From: Cupriavidus yeoncheonensis
GTDB lineage: Bacteria > Pseudomonadota > Gammaproteobacteria > Burkholderiales > Burkholderiaceae
NCBI RefSeq assembly: GCF_905397275.1
Contig: NZ_CAJPUY010000026.1
Span: 1-64,000 of the forward strand
DNA length: 64,000 nt
Direction: 5' to 3'
A program made the translations under genes and the position numbers. Below, one piece after another: positions 7,543 to 16,090 of this stretch (positions are counted from its first letter, which is position 1; every line of letters begins with the position of its first letter). The notes under the pieces are model-generated. The model had not been told where the DNA came from. It worked only from the letters and a program-made list of their open reading frames with translations, and did not search any database.

Positions 7543-8295
7543 TCAGAGTGTGTTGACCAGGTGGCCGCCGTCGACGGCCAGCACGGCGCCCGTCATATAG
7601 CGCGAGGCATCGGACGCGAGCAGCAGCAGCGGCCCGTCCAGGTCTTCGAGCTGTCCGAGACGGCGCTGCGGAATGCGTTGGATCAGCGCCTTGCCGGCGT
7701 CGGTCTGCCAGAAGTCGCGGTTGAGTTCGGTATCGATGTAGCCGGGGGCAATGGCGTTCACGCGAATGCCATGGCGCGCCCATTCCAGCGCGAGCGTCTT
7801 CGTCAGTTGCACGACGCCCGCCTTGGACACCGCATAGGACACCACGCCGCCCGCCTGCCGCAGCCCCAGGATCGACGCCACGTTGATGATGCTGCCGCCA
7901 CCGCGCGCGCGCATGCCGGGGGCCAATGCCTGCGCCAGGAAGAACATGCCCTTGAGATTGGTGTCCATCACCATATCCCAGTCTGCCTCGGCATGGGTGA
8001 GGGCCGGCCCCTCGCGTACCAGTCCGGCGTTGTTGACGAGGATGTCGACGGGCCCGGCGTTCTCCACCAGCGCCGCGCGCGATGCGGCATCGTTCACATC
8101 AAGCGCCACGCAGTGCGCGCGCCCGTACTGTTCCACTTGTTTCGCCACCGACTGCAGCGCATCGATGCGCCGTGCCGCCAGCACCACTTCCGCGCCATGC
8201 GCGGCCAGCCGGCGAGCAAAGTGCGCTCCCAGCCCGCTCGATGCCCCCGTGACCAGCGCCCGTTTGCCGGAAAGACCGAGCAACGTCTCCTTCAT
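7543..8295 (-). CDS. Short-chain dehydrogenase/reductase
   Basis: A 250-residue classical SDR with the cofactor motif TGASSGLG near residue 16, NNAG near 85, catalytic Ser in NVASILG, and the YxxxK motif YAVSK, followed by PGYIDTEL. It should interconvert a hydroxyl and a keto group with NAD(P)H in the cytoplasm. The start at 8295 (MKETLLGLSG) is preferred over an ATG seven codons upstream because GGAGAC lies just before it. It is the first gene of an operon with the acyl-CoA dehydrogenase, so a branched or aromatic acyl-CoA degradation route is plausible. It is divergent from the GntR gene. Confidence 0.9.
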   Translation of the reverse strand: MKETLLGLSGKRALVTGASSGLGAHFARRLAAHGAEVVLAARRIDALQSVAKQVEQYGRAHCVALDVNDAASRAALVENAGPVDILVNNAGLVREGPALTHAEADWDMVMDTNLKGMFFLAQALAPGMRARGGGSIINVASILGLRQAGGVVSYAVSKAGVVQLTKTLALEWARHGIRVNAIAPGYIDTELNRDFWQTDAGKALIQRIPQRRLGQLEDLDGPLLLLASDASRYMTGAVLAVDGGHLVNTL

Positions 8296-8331
8296 GGATG
8301 TCTCCGTTTTTTGCATTTCAGGACCAGATTG

Positions 8332-8349
8332 TAGGATGATTTCATCCTA
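8332..8349. promoter_or_regulatory. Perfect palindrome in the SDR/GntR divergent region, candidate GntR operator
   Basis: TAGGATGA and its exact complement TCATCCTA are separated by two bases. The site lies 37 bases from the SDR start and just before the GntR start. Position and symmetry suit autoregulation and control of the SDR-acyl-CoA dehydrogenase operon by the neighbouring GntR protein. Binding itself is inferred. Confidence 0.6.
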
Positions 8350-8370
8350 TGTCAACGGTGTCGAACCTCG

Positions 8371-9105
8371 ATGCCCGGCCAATCCATTAGAATCGCGCCC
8401 GTGTCCAGAACGATCTCTCCTTCCTCTGCTATGTCCAGCCATACCCCCGTCGCGCCCGTTGCGTCCGGCCCGGCGGGCCGCAGCGCGTCCGACACGGTGT
8501 TCTTCGGGATCGTGAACGGCCTGGAGCTGGGCGGTTTCGCGCCCGGCCAGCGGCTGGTCGAAACCGACCTGGTGGCGCATTTCGGCGTTGGCCGCAATTC
8601 GGTGCGCGAGGCGCTGCAGCGGCTGGCCGCCGAAGGCATTGTCGATCTCCCGCGCCATCGCGGCGCGATCATCCGCCGGCTGAGCCTGCAGGAAACCCTG
8701 GACGTGCTGGATGTCGCGGAACGCATGACCGGGCTGCTCGCGCGCGCGGCCACGCGGGGCTGCGGGAACCGCGAACTGGCGCAGGCGTTGCGCGCCTCGG
8801 TACAGGGCCTGGTCGCGGCGGAAAAGGCCCATGACGGAGAGACCTTCTCGAGCACGCGGCGGCACTTCTATCGGACGCTGCTGGAGATGGGCGACAACCG
8901 CGAACTGCGCCGCCTGTTCCCGACCATCCACATGCCGATCGTGCACGCGCAGCACCGGCTCGCTTCGCTGCCACGGATGCGCCTGGACGACTACCGCCGG
9001 ATTGCCGCGGCCGTGCTGGCCGGCGATCCCGAAGCGGCCGAGGCGGCAGGCGCTGCGCACGTGCAGAACGTGCGCAGTGCGATCCTGGAGAGGGAGCCGG
9101 CCTGA
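8371..9105 (+). CDS. GntR-family regulator, FCD (FadR-type) subgroup
   Basis: A 244-residue regulator. An N-terminal winged helix (about residues 40-105; FAPGQRLVETDLVAHFGVGR then NSVREALQRLAAEGIVDLPR) is followed by an all-helical FCD ligand domain (about 110-240) with conserved His and Arg/Asp positions (STRRHFYRTLLE, DDYRRIAAAVLAGD). FCD proteins usually bind a metal plus a small carboxylate and repress the adjacent catabolic operon, here most likely the divergent SDR and acyl-CoA dehydrogenase genes. An in-frame ATG at 8431 (MSSHTPVAP) could be the true start; the extra 20 residues show no domain similarity. Confidence 0.88.
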   Translation: MPGQSIRIAPVSRTISPSSAMSSHTPVAPVASGPAGRSASDTVFFGIVNGLELGGFAPGQRLVETDLVAHFGVGRNSVREALQRLAAEGIVDLPRHRGAIIRRLSLQETLDVLDVAERMTGLLARAATRGCGNRELAQALRASVQGLVAAEKAHDGETFSSTRRHFYRTLLEMGDNRELRRLFPTIHMPIVHAQHRLASLPRMRLDDYRRIAAAVLAGDPEAAEAAGAAHVQNVRSAILEREPA

Positions 9106-9118
9106 GAGTGGCCGGCAT

Positions 9119-10111
9119 TCACTCCGGCTGAATGCCCGCCTCGCTGATGACCTTCGACCACCGGTTCACTTCCTCGTCGAAGAACTTCCTGTGCCCTGCC
9201 GGTGACAGCCGGTCATCAGCAATCACGGTGATGCCGAGCGCCTCTTCCCGCTTGACCAGCGCGGGGTCCTTCAGCGCCGCGCGCAGAGCCTTGTTGAGCT
9301 TGTCGAGAACGGCCGGCGGCGTGCCATGCGGGGCGTACAGGCCGTGCCAGACGGTGAAGTTGAATCCGGGCAGGCCGGCTTCGCTCAACGTCGGAATGGC
9401 AGCCAGTGCCGGGACCGCCGATCGCTGTGCACCGGTGACGCCATAGGCCTTTACCTTCTTCGCCTCGATCTGCGGCGTGCTGTTGGTGGCCTGCTCGCAC
9501 ATCAGGTCTACCTGCCCGCCCATGATGTCGGACATCGCGGGTGCCGTGCCCTTGTAAGGCACGAAGGTCATGTTGCTCTTCAGCGCGCTTTGCAGCAGCA
9601 GGCCGCACAGGTGCGACGCGGAGCCCACGCCGGCGTTTGCGAGGTTCAGCTTTCCGTCCTGGGCGGCGATGAACTTCTGCAGTTCAGGCAAGCCGTTCGG
9701 TGGCAGGCCGGGCTTGCCGATCAGCGTCGATGGCGCTTCGTTGATCAGCCCGAGAAACGCCAGTTCCGAGGTCTTGTAGCCAAGCTTCCTGTACAGCGCG
9801 GGTGCGGTTGCCAGGCCGATATGGTGGACCAGCAGCGTGTAGCCATCGGGAGTGGCGCGCGCGACGCGTGCCGTGCCGATGGTGCCACCCGCGCCCGCGG
9901 TGTTCTCGACCAGCACCGTAGTGCCGAGCGTCTTGCGCAAGGACTCGGCAACATCCCGCGCGATCTTGTCGCTCGGCCCACCGGCCACGAACGGGACAAC
10001 CAGGGTGACAGGCTTGTCCGGATATTCGGCACGGGCGTAGCCGGATGCGACAAGAATACCGCTGACAAGGCAAAGCGTTGTGGCACGCCCGGCTGCTTGC
10101 TTGATCCACAT
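9119..10111 (-). CDS. Bug-family (TctC-type) periplasmic substrate-binding protein
   Basis: A 330-residue protein with a signal peptide (1-28, ending ASGYARA) and the full Bug fold: YPDKPVTLVVPFVAGGPSD, VLVENTAGAGG, DGYTLLVHH, FVPYKGTAPAMSDIMGGQVD and the C-terminal domain. Bug proteins bind carboxylates in the periplasm; most have no cognate TctAB genes and may act in sensing or with a distant permease. It lies 49 bases after the D-tartrate dehydratase gene on the same strand, so tartrate or a related hydroxy-dicarboxylate is the likely ligand (inference). The start at 10111 begins exactly at the signal peptide. Confidence 0.92.
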   Translation of the reverse strand: MWIKQAAGRATTLCLVSGILVASGYARAEYPDKPVTLVVPFVAGGPSDKIARDVAESLRKTLGTTVLVENTAGAGGTIGTARVARATPDGYTLLVHHIGLATAPALYRKLGYKTSELAFLGLINEAPSTLIGKPGLPPNGLPELQKFIAAQDGKLNLANAGVGSASHLCGLLLQSALKSNMTFVPYKGTAPAMSDIMGGQVDLMCEQATNSTPQIEAKKVKAYGVTGAQRSAVPALAAIPTLSEAGLPGFNFTVWHGLYAPHGTPPAVLDKLNKALRAALKDPALVKREEALGITVIADDRLSPAGHRKFFDEEVNRWSKVISEAGIQPE

Positions 10112-10160
10112 GGTTGTCTCCGCTGTGTTGTTGTGAACGCTGTACCGCTCGGTCGGACCG

Positions 10161-11327
10161 TCAGGCCGACAGTTGCTGCATGACGCTGCAGAGATCGAAC
10201 TTGCCCTCGAACCCGATACCCGGGAGATCCGGCATGTTGACGTAGCCGTTGTCGACCTTGACGCCATCGGGGAATCCGCCGAATGGCTGGAAGAGGTCAG
10301 GATAGCTTTCATTGCCGCCGAGGCCGAGGCCCGCGGCAATGTTCAGTGACATCTGGTGGCCGCCATGCGGAATGCAGCGGCGCGCTGACCAGCCGTGCTG
10401 CCGGAGCATGTCGAGCGTGCGTAGGTATTCGACCAGGCCGTAGCTGAGCGCGCAATCGAACTGCAGGTAGTCGCGGTCCGGGCGCATGCCGCCATAGCGG
10501 ATCAGGTTGCGCGCGTCCTGCATCGAGAACAGGTCTTCGCCGGTTGCCATCGGCTTGTCGTAGTAGTTGCGCAGCGTGGCCTGCAGCTCGAAGTCGAGCG
10601 GATCGCCCGGCTCCTCGTACCAGAACAGGTCGTACTGGGACAGGGCCTTTGCATACTGGATGGCCGTGTCGAGGTCAAAGCGACCGTTGGCATCGACGGC
10701 GAGCTTCTGGCCGTCCTGCAGCACGCTCAGAATCGAGTCGATACGGCGCAGGTCTTCGTCGAGCGACGCGCCGCCAATCTTCTTCTTGACCACGGTGTAG
10801 CCGCGGTCGATATAGCTGCGCATCTCGTCCTTCAGCTTGCCGTGGTCCTGCCCCGGGTAGTAGTAGCCGCCGGCGGCATAGACAAAGACCTTGCGGTCCG
10901 CCTGGCCATTGCCGTAGCGGTCAGCCAGCAACTGGAACAGCGGCTTGCCTTCGATCTTGGCCACCGCATCCCAGACGGCCATGTCGATGGTGCCGATCGC
11001 GACGGAGCGTTCGCCATGTCCGCCCGGCTTCTCGTTCTTGAACATGGTGTCCCAGATCTTGTGCGGGTCGAGGTTGTTTCCCGATGCATCGACCAGCGAG
11101 TCCGGATCCGCTTCCAGGATGCGCGGGATGAAGCGTTCGCGCATCAGGGTGCCCTGGCCGTAGCGGCCGTTGGAGTTGAAGCCGTAGCCGACCACTGGCT
11201 TGCCGTCGCGGATCACGTCCGTGATCACGGCGACCAGGCTGAGGGTCATCTTGCTGAAGTCAATGTAGGCGTTGCGGATGGGCGAGCTGATAGGGAGGGT
11301 CTTCTCGCGGATTTCTACGATTCTCAC
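10161..11327 (-). CDS. tarD: D(-)-tartrate dehydratase (enolase superfamily)
   Basis: A 388-residue protein matching the Bradyrhizobium D-tartrate dehydratase over essentially its full length, for example ISSPIRNAYIDF, GYGFNSNGRYGQG, GGHGERSVAIGTIDMAVWDA, VFVYAAGGYYYPG and GLGLGGNESYPDLFQPFGG. Mandelate-racemase-type catalytic elements are in place: the KxK motif (VVKKKIGG), metal ligands in VDANGRFD, WYEEPGDP and MATGEDLFS, and the general acid/base His in CIPHGGHQMS. It should dehydrate D-tartrate to oxaloacetate. The start is a GTG at 11327 with AGGAGAC upstream. It forms an operon with a Bug receptor and is divergent from a LysR gene. The symbol is by homology; substrate was not tested here. 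Confidence 0.9.
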   Translation of the reverse strand: MRIVEIREKTLPISSPIRNAYIDFSKMTLSLVAVITDVIRDGKPVVGYGFNSNGRYGQGTLMRERFIPRILEADPDSLVDASGNNLDPHKIWDTMFKNEKPGGHGERSVAIGTIDMAVWDAVAKIEGKPLFQLLADRYGNGQADRKVFVYAAGGYYYPGQDHGKLKDEMRSYIDRGYTVVKKKIGGASLDEDLRRIDSILSVLQDGQKLAVDANGRFDLDTAIQYAKALSQYDLFWYEEPGDPLDFELQATLRNYYDKPMATGEDLFSMQDARNLIRYGGMRPDRDYLQFDCALSYGLVEYLRTLDMLRQHGWSARRCIPHGGHQMSLNIAAGLGLGGNESYPDLFQPFGGFPDGVKVDNGYVNMPDLPGIGFEGKFDLCSVMQQLSA

Positions 11328-11407
11328 AGTGTGTCTCCTAGTACACGGAACGCTGCTGCGCGGGGTGCGGGAATCGGTAGCTTAGGCTTCGGCGGATGCA
11401 CTAAGAT

Positions 11408-11420
11408 TGAATCTGGTTCA
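11408..11420. promoter_or_regulatory. Short inverted repeat, possible LysR site
   Basis: TGAA-TCTGG-TTCA lies 19 bases before the LysR start in the divergent region with the tartrate dehydratase gene. It is short, and the call rests on position only. Confidence 0.3.
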
Positions 11421-11438
11421 CATCATTATTCACTTGCG

Positions 11439-12347
11439 GTGAAAACTGAACTGGCATCCGAACTTGAGTTCTTTGTGCTGATTGCGCGGCTGGGAAGCCT
11501 TTCCGCGGCCGCCAGGGAGCTCGACCTGACCCCGCCGGCGGCGACCAAGCGTCTCGCACTGATGGAAAGCCGGCTCGGCGTGCGCCTGGTCAATCGCACC
11601 ACCCGGAGCATCAGCCTGACGAACGAAGGCGAGACCTACCTTGCGTATGCCACGCGAATCCTCGCGGATCTGCGCGAGATGGAGAGCGTGGTGTCGAGCA
11701 GCGGCGCCGAGCCGCGGGGGCTGTTGCGTGTGAACGCGACACTCGGGTTCGGACGCACCACCATCGCGCCGCTCGTTTCGGAGTTTGCCAGGCGCTATGC
11801 GCACGTGGAGGTACAACTGGAAGTCACCGACCGGCCCGTGGACCTGGTGGACAGCGGCATCGACCTGGCCATCCGGTTCGGCAAGCTACCTGACCGGCGG
11901 CTCGCCGCGCGGCGGATCATGTCGAACCGGCGCTTTCTCTGCGCGTCGCCGGTGTACCTGGAAAGATACGGCGCGCCCGGATCGCTCGCGGAACTGTCCG
12001 GCCACCGCTGCATCATCCATCGCCAGAACGATGACGCCTATGGCATCTGGCGGTTCGAGCATGACGGTCGTTATGAGAGCATCAAGGTCGATGGCGCCTT
12101 GTCCAGCAACGATGGCGATATTGTCCTGGGCTGGGCGCTCGATGGGCACGGCATCCTGATCCGGTCGGAATGGGACCTGGCCAAGTATCTGGAAAGCGGA
12201 CGGCTGCGGGTGGTCTTGCCGGAGTTCAGGCTGCCTTCCGCCGACCTTTTTGTGTACTACGCCCAGCGCCGCAACCAGACGGCGCGCGCGCGCGCGTTCA
12301 TTGATTTCCTGATCGAGAAGTTTCAGGAAGCCGGGCAGGCGAAGTAG
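11439..12347 (+). CDS. LysR-family regulator of the D-tartrate locus
   Basis: A 302-residue LysR protein: winged helix at about residues 1-62 (LEFFVLIARLGSLSAAAREL, then PPAATKRLALMESRLGVRLV) and a substrate-binding domain from about 90. It starts with a GTG at 11439, directly before the helix-turn-helix; no good ATG is available. It is clearly paralogous to the LysR at 35341, sharing LLRVNATLGFGR, NRR(F/L)LCASP, and the C-terminal WAL(D/E)GHGI...EWD segment, and both resemble DmlR/TtuA-type regulators. Divergence from the D-tartrate dehydratase gene suggests it activates that operon in response to tartrate or a related acid. Confidence 0.88.
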   Translation: MKTELASELEFFVLIARLGSLSAAARELDLTPPAATKRLALMESRLGVRLVNRTTRSISLTNEGETYLAYATRILADLREMESVVSSSGAEPRGLLRVNATLGFGRTTIAPLVSEFARRYAHVEVQLEVTDRPVDLVDSGIDLAIRFGKLPDRRLAARRIMSNRRFLCASPVYLERYGAPGSLAELSGHRCIIHRQNDDAYGIWRFEHDGRYESIKVDGALSSNDGDIVLGWALDGHGILIRSEWDLAKYLESGRLRVVLPEFRLPSADLFVYYAQRRNQTARARAFIDFLIEKFQEAGQAK

Positions 12348-12397
12348 CCGCTGACCGGCGCTCTCGAAAAGAGGATGCGTTCGCCGTGCTCTCCTGC

Positions 12398-14407
12398 CTA
12401 GACAACCGTGACGTCAGTGGCACCGGACGCGACCTCGATCACCTGCACGCTGGCCGTGGCCGGTTGTGCGGGCGCCGTGGTGCCTTCAAGGGGCTTCATC
12501 ACATGGAAGGCGCAACTGAGCTTTGCGGGGGTAAGCGTCACCAGCGCATAGCCTTCGGCGTTGGTTTCGACGTGCCGCAGCCACGGGTTGAAGGTGCGTA
12601 GCGTGGCATTGAGTGTGTTCACCAGCGTGCTGCCCGCGTTGCTGTAGATGAGTTCGCGCAGCGCCGCGAACGCCTGGTCGTTGTCGACCCTGGCGCGCAG
12701 CCGGCTCAGCAGCGTGTTGCTCGACACGCCGGCCGTGACAAGGTCGACCATGACCGAAGCCGGGCTCGCGGCATCGTAGTCGTCCATCACCTGTCCGGCG
12801 AAGAACGCATGGATATCGCCGCTCAGCGTGACGACGTTGTGCACGCTGTTGGCCTTCAGGAACGCCATCAGGTTCTTGCGCTCGGCGTTATAGCCATCCC
12901 ACTGGTCGGCGTTGAGGATGATCCGGTCAAGCAGTTCGATCGACGGCAGACGTTGGTCGATGTAAGGCTTGATGGTGGCGTCGAAGGTGGCGCTGCTGAT
13001 GCCCACGCGCGACACCACGTTGCGCAACGCGGGATACGTGAGCCCGGCCAGCGTGCCCGCTGCCCTGGCGCCGCGCAGGTCGCTGGCCAGCGCAGTCGTC
13101 ATGTCGGCAACCAGCGGAGCCAGCACGCCGTTGAGCTGCGCGAGGCCCTTGGCGATCAGGTCGGCGAGCGCCTGCGGGATGTCCACCTGCATGCGCAGCA
13201 TCGCCAGCTCGTTGCCCCACAGCTTCCACGTGGTATTCGCGCCCACAACGTGGTCCTGCCACCAGGCGCGCTGGGTGTCGCCGAGCATGGTCACGGGCGT
13301 CAGCGCATTGCCTGCGGCTGCGATCTTGTCGGCCTCGGCCGCAGCCAGTTTGTCGGCCCGCACGAAGAAGCGCGCGCCTACGGCACCGCCGGTGGACTGT
13401 TCCGGAATGATGTGGTCGGCGCGGTACAGGCGTTCGTCGGTCATCAGCAGCGTGGCCAGGTTGCCGAACGTGAACGACCGGTAGATCTGGATGTTCTGGA
13501 ACGATGGATTGTTCAGGTCGATCGTGACGTCGGCCGGCAGGAACTCGAACCACGCCTGGTTGGCGCTGCGCCGCCGCGCGGTGCGCGGAGTCGCGTCGTC
13601 GGTGGCGCTGTATGTCTGGCGGTCCTGCCAGCAGTTGTCGGAGAACTCGTGGTCGTCCCAGATGGCGATCACGGGGAAGGCCGCGTGCAGCGCCTGCAAA
13701 CGCGGGTCGCTGCGATAGCTGCGGTACAGGAAGCGATAGTCGGCGAGCGTGGTCGCGTAGATCGAGCCGTCCGGCAGCGTCGTGCCGTCCGGCAGTTGCA
13801 GGACGCCATGCCGGTCCTCCACATTGCCGTTGCGCGAACCACCGGGCACCGCCTCGTAGATGTAGTCGCCCACATGGACGACGAAATCCAGGTCCTGCTG
13901 CGCGAGCTCTTCCATGCCGGCCCAGTGATTGACGTTCCAGTCCTGGCAACAGATGAAGGCAAAGCGCAGTTGCGACAGCGGCGTGCCGGCGGCCGCGGCA
14001 GTGCGCGTGCGGCCGACCGTGCTGGCGCGGTTGCCGAGCAGGAAGCGGTAGTAGTACCGCGTCGACGGAGAGAGACCGGTGACCTTGTTGCGCAAGGTGT
14101 AGTCCCAGTCGGGCAGCGCGGAAAGCAGTTGGTTGACGAGCAGCGTGCTGAAGTCCTGCTGCAGCGAGACCTGGAGCCGGACCTGCACCGGACGCTGGCC
14201 GTTGCTGCCGTCCACGCGAGTCCACACCACCACGCTGTCGGGCTTCGGGTCTCCGGAGGCGACGCCATGCAGGAAGTTGAAGTTCTCGGGATTTCCCATG
14301 TCGGAGGGCGCGGGCTCCGAATCGCCGCCGCCGCATGCGGCGAGTCCGCCAGCGGCTACGGAAACAGTCATGAAACTTCCCCACTTGAAGAACTGGCGGC
14401 GGTCCAT
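12398..14407 (-). CDS. phoD: PhoD-type alkaline phosphatase/phosphodiesterase, Tat-exported
   Basis: A 669-residue protein opening with a twin-arginine motif (MDRRQFFKWG) and a hydrophobic segment ending LAACGGG, which also reads as a lipobox, so a Tat-exported lipoprotein is possible. PhoD metal-site motifs are clear: VHVGDYIYEA, WDDHEFSDN and LSGDIHAFFAG. The family hydrolyses phosphomonoesters and diesters using Fe and Ca. An N-terminal PhoD domain (about 45-140) precedes the catalytic domain. It is longer than the usual 520-580 residues because of a helical insertion around 400-480 and a C-terminal extension. The start at 14407 has AAGGAGAAGCGCC before it. No pho box was recognised. Confidence 0.92.
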   Translation of the reverse strand: MDRRQFFKWGSFMTVSVAAGGLAACGGGDSEPAPSDMGNPENFNFLHGVASGDPKPDSVVVWTRVDGSNGQRPVQVRLQVSLQQDFSTLLVNQLLSALPDWDYTLRNKVTGLSPSTRYYYRFLLGNRASTVGRTRTAAAAGTPLSQLRFAFICCQDWNVNHWAGMEELAQQDLDFVVHVGDYIYEAVPGGSRNGNVEDRHGVLQLPDGTTLPDGSIYATTLADYRFLYRSYRSDPRLQALHAAFPVIAIWDDHEFSDNCWQDRQTYSATDDATPRTARRRSANQAWFEFLPADVTIDLNNPSFQNIQIYRSFTFGNLATLLMTDERLYRADHIIPEQSTGGAVGARFFVRADKLAAAEADKIAAAGNALTPVTMLGDTQRAWWQDHVVGANTTWKLWGNELAMLRMQVDIPQALADLIAKGLAQLNGVLAPLVADMTTALASDLRGARAAGTLAGLTYPALRNVVSRVGISSATFDATIKPYIDQRLPSIELLDRIILNADQWDGYNAERKNLMAFLKANSVHNVVTLSGDIHAFFAGQVMDDYDAASPASVMVDLVTAGVSSNTLLSRLRARVDNDQAFAALRELIYSNAGSTLVNTLNATLRTFNPWLRHVETNAEGYALVTLTPAKLSCAFHVMKPLEGTTAPAQPATASVQVIEVASGATDVTVV

Positions 14408-14474
14408 GGCGCTTCTCCTTATGCTGATTCCGATGGGTAGCATCTGGATACTAGGAACCGATCGGCAAGATCGC

Positions 14475-14493
14475 TGTCGGTGGGTGACCGACA
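14475..14493. repeat. Inverted repeat upstream of phoD
   Basis: TGTCGGT and ACCGACA are perfect complements separated by five bases, 68 bases ahead of the phoD start in the 292-base gap before eutB. It could be an operator; it does not match the pho box consensus. The rest of this gap shows nothing recognisable. Confidence 0.4.
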
Positions 14494-14699
14494 TCGATAT
14501 AGGAGAAGGACGACGCCGCAGAGGGCGATGTCCGGATGGCGCGCATGGGCGCGGCACTCGTGTGCAATATCGAGCCATTCCGGACAGCAACGCGTTGCGT
14601 GTGAACCCGAGGGACTATAGTAGTCATACCGGCATACCACTTGCCCTGATGGCGATTGCGTCATGCCATCACAGGGTCCTAGCCCCGGAGCCCGCGCCC

Positions 14700-16082
14700 A
14701 TGGCATTTCTCCACACGGTTGGCCAGCACCGCCACGTCTTCGCCGACCTGCGTACCTTGCTGGCCAAGGCGAGTCCCGCGCGTTCCGGCGACTGCCTTGC
14801 CGGCATTGCCGCCGCGAGCGAGGAAGAGCGCATGGCGGCGCGCATGGCACTTGCCGCCGTGCCGCTTTCGCAGTTCCTGTCTGAAGCGCTGGTCCCGTAT
14901 GAGGACGACGAGGTGAGCCGGCTGATCCTCGACAGCCACGATGCCGGCGCCTTCGCCGAGATCGCATCCCTCACGGTGGGCGACTTCCGCAACTGGCTCT
15001 TGCTGCACGAGACCGACAGCGCCGCGCTCGCACGCGTGGCGCGCGGCATCACGCCGGAGATGGCCGCGGCGGTGAGCAAGCTCATGCGCAACCAGGACCT
15101 CGTCGCGGTCGCGCGCAAGTGCCGCGTGGTGACGCGCTTTCGCAGCACGGTCGGCTTGCCGGGCCGCCTGTCCGTGCGGCTGCAGCCGAACCATCCGACC
15201 GACGATCCCAAGGGCATTGCGGCATCGATCATCGACGGGCTGATGTATGGCTGCGGCGATGCGACCATCGGCGTCAATCCGGCATCGGACAACCTGGGCG
15301 CGATCGTGTCCTTGCTGCGCATGATCGACGACCTGCGCTGCCGCTTTGATATTCCCACGCAGTCCTGCGTGCTCACGCATGTCACCCACACGCTGCGCGC
15401 GATGGAACAGGGCGCGCCGGTGGACCTGGTGTTCCAGTCGGTGGCCGGCAGCGAGCGCGCCAACGCCGCATTCGGCATCAGCCTGTCGCTGCTGGCCGAG
15501 GCGCATGATGCCGCGCAGTCGCTGGCGCGCGGCACGGTGGGCAACAACGTGATGTACTTCGAGACCGGGCAGGGCAGCGCGCTGTCGGCCAACGCGCACC
15601 ACGGCGTGGACCAGCAGACCATGGAAGCGCGCGCCTATGCGGTGGCGCGGCGGTTCTCGCCGCTGCTGGTCAATACCGTGGTGGGCTTCATCGGGCCGGA
15701 GTACCTGTATGACGGCAAGCAGATCATCCGCGCCGGGCTCGAAGACCATTTCTGCGGCAAGCTGCTGGGCGTGCCGATGGGTTGCGACGTCTGCTACACC
15801 AACCATGCCGAGGCCGACCAGGACGACATGGATACGCTGCTGACGCTGTTCGGCGTGGCCGGCATCAACTTCATCATGGGCGTGCCGGGGGCCGACGACA
15901 TCATGCTGAACTACCAGAGCACGTCGTTCCACGATGCGCTGTACCTGCGCGAGGTACTCGGCCTGCGGCCCGCACCCGAGTTCGAGGCCTGGCTGCAGCG
16001 CATGGGCATCGCCGATGGCAGCGGACGCCTGCTGGAGCCCGCGGACCGGCAGCCGCTGCTTGAACTGGCGCATTCGCTGTAG
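14700..16082 (+). CDS. eutB: Ethanolamine ammonia-lyase large subunit
   Basis: A 460-residue protein matching EutB across its length: LLAKASPARSGDCLAGIAA near the N-terminus, VPYEDDEVSRLI, PDD-type segment NHPTDDPKGIAASIIDGLMYG, ETGQGSALSANAHHGVDQQT and GVPMGCDVCYTNHAEADQDD. It is the catalytic TIM-barrel subunit that, with adenosylcobalamin, converts ethanolamine to acetaldehyde and ammonia. The start at 14700 aligns with known EutB starts; an ATG 17 codons upstream would add an unmatched extension. eutC follows after 8 bases. No eutA reactivase, microcompartment, permease or aldehyde dehydrogenase gene is visible in the window. Confidence 0.95.
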   Translation: MAFLHTVGQHRHVFADLRTLLAKASPARSGDCLAGIAAASEEERMAARMALAAVPLSQFLSEALVPYEDDEVSRLILDSHDAGAFAEIASLTVGDFRNWLLLHETDSAALARVARGITPEMAAAVSKLMRNQDLVAVARKCRVVTRFRSTVGLPGRLSVRLQPNHPTDDPKGIAASIIDGLMYGCGDATIGVNPASDNLGAIVSLLRMIDDLRCRFDIPTQSCVLTHVTHTLRAMEQGAPVDLVFQSVAGSERANAAFGISLSLLAEAHDAAQSLARGTVGNNVMYFETGQGSALSANAHHGVDQQTMEARAYAVARRFSPLLVNTVVGFIGPEYLYDGKQIIRAGLEDHFCGKLLGVPMGCDVCYTNHAEADQDDMDTLLTLFGVAGINFIMGVPGADDIMLNYQSTSFHDALYLREVLGLRPAPEFEAWLQRMGIADGSGRLLEPADRQPLLELAHSL

Positions 16083-16090
16083 CCGCCGCC

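Noticed and set aside
12809..14440. 543-codon plus-strand open frame
   Set aside because: Antisense to phoD, which has a Tat signal and metal-site motifs.
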